NCBI GenBank assembly: GCA_025352225.1 | Contig: JANXTT010000154.1 | Location: forward strand, 1-34,641 | Source of the DNA: Mucilaginibacter sp. | Lineage (GTDB): Bacteria; Bacteroidota; Bacteroidia; Sphingobacteriales; Sphingobacteriaceae | Length of the DNA: 34,641 bases | Direction: 5' to 3' | In this document: positions 9,127 to 16,380 of the stretch, piece by piece | Layout: every line of letters starts with the position of its first letter | How positions within the stretch are numbered: position 1 is the stretch's first letter | Position numbers and translations under genes: made by a program | Notes under the pieces: model-generated | Seen by the model: the letters and a program-made list of their open reading frames with translations, nothing else | Database searches by the model: none | Told to the model about the DNA's origin: nothing

Positions 9127-11123
9127 ATGGCATTGCGGTTTTTATGTAAGTATTGTTCGGCAACTTTATTGGTATCCAATACCAGCGCAATTTTACCGTC
9201 GCCGAGTATGGTTGCTCCCGAAATATTATCCATGTTTTGAAAGTATTTTCCCAGGGGTTTTAGTACAGCCTGGAACTTTCCGACTATGCAGTCAACAATT
9301 AATGCAACCTTTTTTTCATCGAAGTAAACCAGGACAATTTCTTGTGAACCCGACAAATTTTCTATGCCATCAAACTCTTCGCTTAAGCTGATGTAAGGAA
9401 TTTGCTCGCCATCGAGTATAATCAGGTTATTAAAACGATTTAGTTGGCGCACGGTAGGGGCTTCAAAGCATCTGTCTACCGCACCCAGTGGAATTACAAA
9501 AGATACATCATTGATCTTTACCAATAAACCATCAATAATAGAAACCGTTATTGGTAATTTTATGGTAATTGTTGTGCCAATATTTATTTGAGAGCTGATT
9601 TTAATCTGGCCCCTTATATCCTCAATCTTGCGTTTAACCACGTCCATCCCTACACCCCGGCCCGAAATTTCGCTGATCTGTTCCGCTGTTGAAAATCCCG
9701 GAAGGAAAATAAGGTTGAAAACTTCCTTTTCGCTCAGTACTTCATCTTTACCGATAATCCCTTTTTGTATAGCCTTCTGTTTTATCTTTTCGGCATCAAT
9801 ACCTTTGCCGTCATCCTGAATTTGGATGTAAACATTTGTACCGGCACAATATGCTTTAAATAAAATTTTACCATGCGATTTTTTACCGGCTTTAATCCGT
9901 TCTTCAGGGTCTTCAATGCCATGGTCAATGCTGTTTCTAAGCAAGTGCATTAACGGGTCTGATAGGCCTTCCATTATATTTTTATCGAGTTCTGTTTCAG
10001 TACCTTCGGTAACAAAGTCTATTTCTTTGTGCAACTCATTAGCCAAATCTCTAACCAGCCTGTTAAAAGGGGTGATCATGTTTTTAATAGGCACTAAACA
10101 CATGCTAAACGCGTTATCCCTAAGCCTGGTTGATATTTTTTCCAGATTTTCTGTAACCGCCAATAACTCCGATTGTGGGTTTTGATCAGTAAGGGTGCCA
10201 AGTTTGGCCTGTAGCGTCATTAACTCGCTTACCAGGCTCATTAGGCTGTCTAATCGCTCTGAGGGTACTCTAATGCTTGATATCGCATTTTTTTTGACCG
10301 ATGTAGTTTCAGTTTTCAAAGTATCACCAATATTATCAGTGCTAGTTGGTTCTATCTCAGGTTTTAGTTCATCGTTACTTTTCAAAACAGGCGCTAATGC
10401 GCTATCAGGAACAAGGTTTATATCCAGCTTACACTTCCCTTCAACAAAAACAAATATTTCCCTGATGGTTGCTATATCAACATTGGTGGTAAGGTAAATA
10501 TCCCAGGATGTATAACATTGCGTAGGGTCTATATCTTGTAAAACGGGTATGCTATTTAAATTGGCTTTAACGTTACAGTTACCCAGGGCCTTAACTTCGT
10601 CAATTAAATATAGCGGGTTAGTTCCGTTATAAAATATATCCCTATCTGGCGCAAAAATGATATGGTAGTTTTTTGTTTCGTTAGTTTGCCCGTTTGGTAG
10701 TTGAGTTATGGATGGATTTGCGTTTTTAATATTTAACTCCATCTCAATATCATTAACAATTTTCACCCCATTGTTGGTCAGGTGATCATGTTCGGTCGTA
10801 TGTGAGGCATCTAACACACCTTCGTTTGTAACCAAATATGATAAATGATCGAGCGATGCTAAGGTTACATCCAAAATTTCTTTGGTCATCTTTTTTTGCC
10901 CGCTTCGTATATACTCATAAATAGATTCGAGGTGGTGCGTAAATTCGGCTATCACTTTAAAGCCAAACATGGAACTATTACCCTTTAACGTATGCATAGC
11001 CCCAAATATCTGTTGTATCAAAGATGGGTCATCTGGCGTGCTCTCCATCAGGAGCAGGCTTTTTTCCATCTCCGCTATAACCTCTAGTGCCTCTTCGCTA
11101 AAGTTTTCTTTATATTGGTCCAT
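9117..11123 (-). CDS. cheA: CheA, chemotaxis histidine kinase
   Basis: Autophosphorylates in response to receptor state and donates phosphate to CheY and CheB. The 668 residues contain a P1 Hpt domain with phospho-acceptor H44 (AMHTLKGNS), a response-regulator-docking-like domain (about 152-238, containing an NPLYLIDEVKALG helix), a P3 dimerisation hairpin (about 283-345), a P4 ATPase (N box N397 in LLRNSIDHGIEDPEER, G1 DDGKGI 437-442, G2 GRGVGMD 488-494) and a P5 CheW-like regulatory domain (about 525-665). All catalytic boxes are intact. Its start codon shares one base with the cheY stop codon, and its end overlaps cheW. Confidence 0.96.
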   Translation of the reverse strand: MDQYKENFSEEALEVIAEMEKSLLLMESTPDDPSLIQQIFGAMHTLKGNSSMFGFKVIAEFTHHLESIYEYIRSGQKKMTKEILDVTLASLDHLSYLVTNEGVLDASHTTEHDHLTNNGVKIVNDIEMELNIKNANPSITQLPNGQTNETKNYHIIFAPDRDIFYNGTNPLYLIDEVKALGNCNVKANLNSIPVLQDIDPTQCYTSWDIYLTTNVDIATIREIFVFVEGKCKLDINLVPDSALAPVLKSNDELKPEIEPTSTDNIGDTLKTETTSVKKNAISSIRVPSERLDSLMSLVSELMTLQAKLGTLTDQNPQSELLAVTENLEKISTRLRDNAFSMCLVPIKNMITPFNRLVRDLANELHKEIDFVTEGTETELDKNIMEGLSDPLMHLLRNSIDHGIEDPEERIKAGKKSHGKILFKAYCAGTNVYIQIQDDGKGIDAEKIKQKAIQKGIIGKDEVLSEKEVFNLIFLPGFSTAEQISEISGRGVGMDVVKRKIEDIRGQIKISSQINIGTTITIKLPITVSIIDGLLVKINDVSFVIPLGAVDRCFEAPTVRQLNRFNNLIILDGEQIPYISLSEEFDGIENLSGSQEIVLVYFDEKKVALIVDCIVGKFQAVLKPLGKYFQNMDNISGATILGDGKIALVLDTNKVAEQYLHKNRNAICQ

Positions 11124-11488
11124 CAGCCTATCATTTTTTTAACTGTTGATGCCATTTTTTCTTTAATGGACTCTTTATTGAAAAATATTGTAGCTCCCGA
11201 TGTTTTTATGAAATCTTTTACGCTAACCGATAAATCAGATACAAATAAAACAACCGGCAAAAACCTATAAAACTTCATCGCCCGTATTTCCTGAATTAAC
11301 TCTAGCCCATCCTTATTAGGCATATTTAAATCTGTAATTAGCAGGTCGATATCTTTGCCATCAAAATGCGACAAAGCATCCTGACCATCAATTCCTGTTA
11401 AAACGTTATAACCTGCACTTTTAAGGATAAAGCTTGTGAGCCTTACAACCATTACCGAATCATCTACTAATAAAACCGTCTTGCTCAT
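11123..11488 (-). CDS. CheY-like single-domain response regulator
   Basis: A stand-alone receiver of 121 residues that is probably phosphorylated by the adjacent CheA. It has acidic residues D9 and D10, phospho-acceptor D53 (LLITDLNMP), switch residue S84 (VVLFVSD) and K105. The usual Lys-Pro is Lys-Glu (FFNKES). It overlaps the upstream STAS gene by four bases (ATGA, 11485-11488) and the downstream cheA by one. With no flagellar genes in view its target is unknown; candidates include gliding, type IV pili or polysaccharide export. I leave the symbol blank because a true CheY role is not shown. Confidence 0.9.
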   Translation of the reverse strand: MSKTVLLVDDSVMVVRLTSFILKSAGYNVLTGIDGQDALSHFDGKDIDLLITDLNMPNKDGLELIQEIRAMKFYRFLPVVLFVSDLSVSVKDFIKTSGATIFFNKESIKEKMASTVKKMIG

Positions 11489-11805
11489 ACTGGTGTTTGT
11501 TCAAATAATTGGCTAAATCCTGAATTATTTAAAATATTATTGGTGTATTCTGTTTGTTCGAAATTATACGTAACGGCTTTTTTTTGATTTGCGGCACTTT
11601 TTAATAAAGCTGCTAACAATTGTAATGCGGCCACATCAAGCCGTTCAATGTTTTTAAATTGTATTTCAGTTGTTTGATTATCTCTGAGTAGCATTAACAA
11701 TTCTTCTTTTATCTCGGCCGAATCCCGTATGGCGAGATCGCCCTCAATTATCGTTTGTAACACATTGCTTTCCGTTAAAACGGTATGTATAGAAATCTTC
11801 GTCAT
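11485..11805 (-). CDS. STAS-domain protein heading the che operon
   Basis: A 106-residue single STAS domain. The segment that in anti-sigma-factor antagonists carries the phosphorylatable Ser (DSSGLG) reads LDVAALQLL, so both serine positions are replaced by Val and Ala. The fold is therefore recognisable but switching by Ser/Thr phosphorylation is unlikely. It is the first gene of the operon and is translationally coupled to cheY (4-base overlap), implying a role linked to that regulator, perhaps as a scaffold or localisation module. That role is inference. Confidence 0.8.
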   Translation of the reverse strand: MTKISIHTVLTESNVLQTIIEGDLAIRDSAEIKEELLMLLRDNQTTEIQFKNIERLDVAALQLLAALLKSAANQKKAVTYNFEQTEYTNNILNNSGFSQLFEQTPV

Positions 11806-11930
11806 AACAATTGGCTAATTAAGTTTCTTTAACGGATAGTTAATAGATAAGGTTATCATTAGTTAATAAAACAACAATATATAATAGGCAAAACCTGTAA
11901 CCCATCTAAGTCATTATCGCATTTTTTCAC

Positions 11931-11938
11931 CAACTTTG
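11931..11938 (+). promoter_or_regulatory. Possible -7 promoter element of the NIPSNAP gene
   Basis: CAACTTTG followed by CA differs by one base from the Bacteroidota -7 consensus TAnnTTTG. It is 58 bases before the ATG at 11997. No convincing -33 TTTG was found at the right distance, so this is weak. Confidence 0.3.
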
Positions 11939-11996
11939 CATCTTGGAGGGTGTTGGTTTTTCAGCAATCCTTTAATCCGGAGTACTTAAATTTACT

Positions 11997-12770
11997 ATGA
12001 TGCATAAAATAATTAAGGTTGTTCTTTTTATCGTTTTAATTCCGTTCTTATCATGCTTTGCATCGGGTAAAATCGTAAATTACTATTACCAAATAAAAAT
12101 ATATCACCTCAAAACCAAGGCACAGCTGCAAACTGTTGATCGATTTTTAAAAGATGCATATTTACCGGCTCTGCACCGCGCGGGCATAAATAATATTGGT
12201 GTATTTAAGCCAATAGCTAAAGACACCCTGGAACAATTGATTTATGTTTTTATCCCGTTTAAAAAGATGGATGTTTTTTTGAAACTGGATAATGTTTTAG
12301 AACACGACCAGCAATACCAGGCGGATGGGGAGGGTTATTTAAACGCCGCATATGATAATCCACCGTATACCCGGCTAGAAAGTATTTTATTATCTGCATT
12401 TAAAGGTATGCCCGAGCCGCGTATGCCAGTTTTATCGTCGCCCAAAGCTGAAAGGGTTTATGAACTAAGGAGTTACGAAAGCGCAACCGAAAAGATATCG
12501 TTAAACAAAATAGGTATGTTTAATGATGCCGAACTAAGTATTTTTAATAAACTAAATTTTAACGCGGTGTTTTACGGTCAGGTAATTTTGGGGAGCCATA
12601 TGCCTAATTTAATGTATTTAACAACATTTAATAATAAAGACGATAGGGATAAACATTGGACATCATTTGGCTCAGAATATAAAAAGATAAGCGGCTTGCC
12701 CCAGTACCAGCATAATGTATCTCAAAACACAACGCTGTTTCTTTATCCGGTTGATTATTCGGATCTATAA
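11997..12770 (+). CDS. NIPSNAP-family exported protein
   Basis: A 257-residue protein with an N-terminal signal segment (about 1-24, hydrophobic VVLFIVLIPFLSCFASG) followed by two ferredoxin-like NIPSNAP-type halves. The second half begins at RVYELRSYES (about 154) and contains the family-typical GSHMPNLMYLTTF and a W in DRDKHWTSF. The first half begins at YYQIKIYHLKTKAQL. The biochemical function of bacterial NIPSNAP proteins is unsettled; the fold resembles dimeric alpha-beta barrel proteins. Two ATG codons stand in tandem at the start (11997 and 12000). It is transcribed divergently from the che operon across a 191-base spacer and stands alone. Confidence 0.8.
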   Translation: MMHKIIKVVLFIVLIPFLSCFASGKIVNYYYQIKIYHLKTKAQLQTVDRFLKDAYLPALHRAGINNIGVFKPIAKDTLEQLIYVFIPFKKMDVFLKLDNVLEHDQQYQADGEGYLNAAYDNPPYTRLESILLSAFKGMPEPRMPVLSSPKAERVYELRSYESATEKISLNKIGMFNDAELSIFNKLNFNAVFYGQVILGSHMPNLMYLTTFNNKDDRDKHWTSFGSEYKKISGLPQYQHNVSQNTTLFLYPVDYSDL

Positions 12771-12782
12771 ACCTGTTAGCTT

Positions 12783-12818
12783 ATTGCCATATTAAAGGCT
12801 GTATATAACGATGGCAAT
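12783..12818. repeat. Inverted repeat between the NIPSNAP and rlmF genes
   Basis: ATTGCCAT (12783-12790) and ATGGCAAT (12811-12818) are perfect 8-bp arms around a 20-base spacer. It starts 12 bases after the NIPSNAP stop. No T tract follows, so it is not a standard terminator; it could stabilise the 3' end of that transcript or act as a protein-binding site for rlmF. Confidence 0.4.
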
Positions 12819-12856
12819 TACCTCAACTCCATCATTATTAATTAAACTTGTACTAA

Positions 12857-13822
12857 TTGACTGAAAAACCCAAAATCCGGACTGTTGAAAAAGATGGATT
12901 ACACCCGCGTAATAAACATCGGAACAGGTATGATTTTGAATTATTAATACAGCGTTGCCCATCCCTTGCTCCATATGTATCGCTTAATAAATATAAAGAT
13001 TTATCTATTGATTTTAGTAACCCCGTAGCTGTTAAACAACTTAACAAGGCATTGCTCGGTAGTTTTTATGGTGTTGATAACTGGGATATTCCGGCGGGTT
13101 TTCTTTGCCCCCCAGTACCTGGGAGGGCAGATTATATCCATTACATAGCGGATTTGTTAGCAGAATGTAATGCGGGTGTTATCCCATTGGGCAGGCAGGT
13201 TATGGCACTTGATATTGGTATTGGGGCCAATTGCATTTATCCAATTATTGGCACCTGCGAATATGGCTGGCAGTTTACAGGCGCTGATATTGACCCATTG
13301 GCTATCCGCTCGGCCAGGCATATTATAACAGCTAATACCGGGCTCGCTGATGTTATTGAGGTACGTCACCAACCTAATAAATCAAATATTTATCAAGGCA
13401 TTAGTAAACCGGGCGAGCTTTTTGACGTTTCGATATGTAATCCACCGTTCCATTCATCCATGCGTGAAGCCGAACTGGGTACGCAACGTAAACTAAAAAA
13501 CCTGGGTAACAGTACTTCTAAAAAAACAGCGCTTAATTTTGGAGGGCAAAGTACAGAGTTATGGTGCCCGGGTGGGGAACTAGCTTTTGTTAACCGAATG
13601 ATAGCCGAAAGCGCAGCAATGCCCACCCAATGTTTATGGTACTCCACGCTCGTTTCAAAAAAAGATAATCTGGCTGTAATATACCGTAACTTACAACATG
13701 CCGGAAGTGTGGATGTGAAAACTATTAATATGGCACAGGGCCAAAAAGTAAGCCGCATAGTTGCCTGGACTTTCTTAAATACTGAGCAGCGGCAGGAGTG
13801 GAGCTTAAAACGGTGGCGATAA
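12857..13822 (+). CDS. rlmF: 23S rRNA (adenine(1618)-N6)-methyltransferase RlmF
   Basis: Methylates the N6 of one adenine of 23S rRNA using S-adenosylmethionine. The 321 residues match the family from the N-terminus: GLHPRNKHRNRYDF, then VDNWDIPAGFLCPPVPGRAD, then the methyltransferase core with the N6-adenine catalytic motif NPPF (195-198). The start is TTG at 12857: an in-frame TAA lies immediately upstream, there is no in-frame ATG before the conserved GLHPRN block, and the TTG gives a normal-length N-terminus. TAAACTTG at 12843-12850, one mismatch from a -7 box, is so close that the mRNA could be nearly leaderless. The gene converges on the helicase gene with 9 bases between. Confidence 0.93.
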   Translation: MTEKPKIRTVEKDGLHPRNKHRNRYDFELLIQRCPSLAPYVSLNKYKDLSIDFSNPVAVKQLNKALLGSFYGVDNWDIPAGFLCPPVPGRADYIHYIADLLAECNAGVIPLGRQVMALDIGIGANCIYPIIGTCEYGWQFTGADIDPLAIRSARHIITANTGLADVIEVRHQPNKSNIYQGISKPGELFDVSICNPPFHSSMREAELGTQRKLKNLGNSTSKKTALNFGGQSTELWCPGGELAFVNRMIAESAAMPTQCLWYSTLVSKKDNLAVIYRNLQHAGSVDVKTINMAQGQKVSRIVAWTFLNTEQRQEWSLKRWR

Positions 13823-13831
13823 GACATAGGA

Positions 13832-15739
13832 TTATAAAACTTCCCATGCACTTTTATAGCCGTTTAACTGCTCGGCATAGGTAACAAAATGAGCGTAAAA
13901 AGGTAATTGGGCAATTGTAGAACTGTCGCCAATCACAACCAGTTTTTTTCTGGCCCTGGTCATAGCTACATTCATCCGTCGAAGGTCTGACAAAAATCCT
14001 ATTTCACCTTCCCTGTTACTACGCGTCATGCTGATATATACAATATCACGTTCCTGTCCTTGAAAGCTATCTATGGTATTTACCGAAATTTTATGCGTAA
14101 AGTTGTCCAGGTCTACAAAATCAACCAATTGTTCTTTAATTATGCGAATCTGCCCTTTATATGGTGATATAACGCCTATCGTCGGAAAGTTTTCTATGGT
14201 ATAATGCTCACTTAAATCAATAATAAGCTGCTCTAAATGCTTACATAAAAATGCTGCTTCTTCTGGGTTTGTTGAACTTGTGCCGTCCAATTTTTCTTCA
14301 AACCCGCACCCCGCCGTATCCACAAACAACAACGGCAAATCTCCCGGAAATAACAAATGATTTGCTACCGAAGCATGGGCTTTTAACAGGCTTTGATAAA
14401 ATATTTTGGACGAAAATCCCATAATAGCCTCGTTCATACGGTATTGTTCATCAAGCAAGGTTACCGCTTGCGGATGTAAGGCTACGCATTTTTCGAGTAG
14501 GGTAACGCTTAAGCCTTTTTTAGCAGCTTCCGCTGATTTTATGGTGGGCGGTAGCTGCAGGTGGTCGCCGGCCAAAATAAGCTTTCGGGCTTTTAATATG
14601 GGTATCCAGCAGGCCGGTTCTAGGGCCTGCCCGGCTTCGTCAATAACCACGGTGTCAAATTTAATATTGCGTATGGTATAATGGTTGGAGCCAACTAGTG
14701 TAGCCGTAATAACCTCTGCTTTGGCAAGCAGGTCATCAATAATATACTGCTCGGTTTTGTCCACATCCTTCATTATTTTATGTGCTTCATCAAACAAGGC
14801 TTTGCGTTGCTCGCGCTCTGCTTTGCCAAAGCTGCGCTTATATTTATGCGCTATGTTTTTGTATTCTGCAGCCTGTTTTTTTAATTTTTTTACCTCTTTT
14901 GTCAGGCTATGTTCAGCCATTTTACTGTCTAAAGTCAACAGCATCAGCTTGTCAGAAACGCGGGCGGGGTTACCTATCCTAATTACATTTAAACCTTCGT
15001 TGGCTAGCTTTTCGGTTAGCAGGTCAACGGCGGTATTACTTGGCGCAACAACTAGTATCTGCTTTTTATTTAAACTGAGCATGGCCTTAATTGCTTGTAC
15101 CAGTGTAGTGGTTTTACCGGTTCCGGGCGGGCCATGTACAATAGCTAATTCGCGGGCTGTAATTATCTTTTCAATTGCCAACTGTTGCGATGGGTTTAGC
15201 CCATTAAAAATCGAGTGGATAGTATCGGATGAAAAGGAAGGGTGCTTTTCCCCAATGAGTATTCTTACCAAATGCCCTTCTTCTGAGTTTTCTTTAAGTC
15301 CAGAAGCTAGTTTGAGTGCACTTTGCATTTCATTATAGCTATTGTCATCAAAAAGCAGGTCGATGCCTAGTTTTCCATTACTGCACCAATCGGGCAACTC
15401 ATCTGTGAATAACGTAATTTTAAGCCGGTTGCCGTTTTGATGTGAAATAGTGCCCTCTATGCGGTCTTTTTTTGGGTCGTGATTAGAAAAAAGTGCTGCA
15501 GACGCGCCAAACCGAAGTTGGTGGGTAATATCCTGGTGGGTTGTTCGCTCAACCTCAACTGTTAAATAATCACCCCGGCTAGGCTCGGTGCCTCTGATTG
15601 CTATAGGATACCAGGCTATGCCGTTAGCTCGTCGCTCTGTTATTGATGTGCTTTCGGTTAATTTTAAATAAGCTTTGCGGTCTTCATCCTTTTCAATTTT
15701 TAATAAATCCAGCAGCTTTTTAAAATAATCCATCCGCAA
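13832..15739 (-). CDS. Superfamily 1 helicase of the Upf1/IGHMBP2 type
   Basis: A 635-residue ATP-dependent nucleic-acid helicase. An N-terminal beta-barrel-like region (about 30-170, including GDYLTVEVER) precedes the motor. Motif I is GPPGTGKTTT (about 203-212), motif Ia VVAPSNTAVD, motif II DEAGQALEP (about 366), motif III LAGDHLQLPP, then EQYRMNEAIM (motif IV region), VNTIDSFQGQERD (V) and VAMTRARKKLVV (VI). A lysine-rich coiled-coil insertion (about 280-335) stands between Ia and II, as in 1B-type Upf1-like enzymes. All ATPase motifs are intact. The cellular substrate is not evident from context. Confidence 0.93.
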   Translation of the reverse strand: MRMDYFKKLLDLLKIEKDEDRKAYLKLTESTSITERRANGIAWYPIAIRGTEPSRGDYLTVEVERTTHQDITHQLRFGASAALFSNHDPKKDRIEGTISHQNGNRLKITLFTDELPDWCSNGKLGIDLLFDDNSYNEMQSALKLASGLKENSEEGHLVRILIGEKHPSFSSDTIHSIFNGLNPSQQLAIEKIITARELAIVHGPPGTGKTTTLVQAIKAMLSLNKKQILVVAPSNTAVDLLTEKLANEGLNVIRIGNPARVSDKLMLLTLDSKMAEHSLTKEVKKLKKQAAEYKNIAHKYKRSFGKAEREQRKALFDEAHKIMKDVDKTEQYIIDDLLAKAEVITATLVGSNHYTIRNIKFDTVVIDEAGQALEPACWIPILKARKLILAGDHLQLPPTIKSAEAAKKGLSVTLLEKCVALHPQAVTLLDEQYRMNEAIMGFSSKIFYQSLLKAHASVANHLLFPGDLPLLFVDTAGCGFEEKLDGTSSTNPEEAAFLCKHLEQLIIDLSEHYTIENFPTIGVISPYKGQIRIIKEQLVDFVDLDNFTHKISVNTIDSFQGQERDIVYISMTRSNREGEIGFLSDLRRMNVAMTRARKKLVVIGDSSTIAQLPFYAHFVTYAEQLNGYKSAWEVL

Positions 15740-16380
15740 AGGTAACAGATGGGCATGCTGTTTAAAAATGCTTTTTAAGCCCTGTTTTTGATAGTTATAA
15801 GCAGGGACGATTATCCTGCTAAAGGGTAAGTCTTCTGTAAGTAAAATCTTTTGTTTTACACACCAAATAACTGATTTTGTTTTAATTATTACTTAATAAT
15901 ATGTATATTTAGAATCTAATTAATACTTTGATGAAATCAGTGCATTTTGCTGAAGGGGAAACGCTATTTTTAAGCGTTATTGGTAACTCTTATTTACGCG
16001 GTTGGTTAAGGTCAACTACTCTGGCAATCAACTGCTTTCATATAACTTACAGTTTAAAGCTATATGGAAAATAAATCTATTTTTTCTTCAATTAACCGAA
16101 CCACATACGGCTTTATCATCACATTAAAAAAGCAAAGCATTAAAATCCAAAGTCACCTTAATTTGATAATCACCTTATTTTATTGTAATCCAGCAGTTCT
16201 GGCTATTGTACCATGTTCATCAAAAAGTATGGTAACGTCTGGAATTAAAGGCACTTATAATGCGGTTATTATTGATAAAATTCAGCACCATCGCGGGTGT
16301 TGATAGTGATTTAGTGTTATATAAATTGTTGACTATCGGAGATTAAATGTCTCTGCATACATTTAAAATGTAAAAGTACC
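15740..16380. other. 641-base intergenic region with small hairpins and no convincing gene
   Basis: This spacer separates the helicase gene from the adhesin gene transcribed away from it. Structures seen are CCCTG (15780-15784) pairing with CAGGG (15802-15806), which competes with AGCAGG (15800-15805) pairing with CCTGCT (15815-15820); a hairpin AACGCT/AGCGTT (15960-15965, 15973-15978); and a possible promoter TTTG (15850-15853)-N18-TGATTTTG (15872-15879), one mismatch from consensus. A 79-codon open frame at 16064-16303 has no recognisable features. The region is long enough to hold a regulatory leader or small RNA, but I cannot name one. Confidence 0.4.

Noticed and set aside
13393..13851. 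A 152-codon minus-strand open frame opposite rlmF
   Set aside because: The plus strand encodes the conserved RlmF core including NPPF over this interval, so the minus frame is a shadow.
14685..15338. A 217-codon plus-strand open frame opposite the helicase gene
   Set aside because: It lies entirely within the helicase gene, whose motifs are intact and continuous. The translation is Ser/Leu-rich shadow sequence.
16064..16303. A 79-codon open frame in the intergenic region before the adhesin
   Set aside because: It has no recognisable domain or signal peptide, no clear promoter or ribosome-binding site close to its ATG, and an amino acid mix typical of translated AT-rich spacer.
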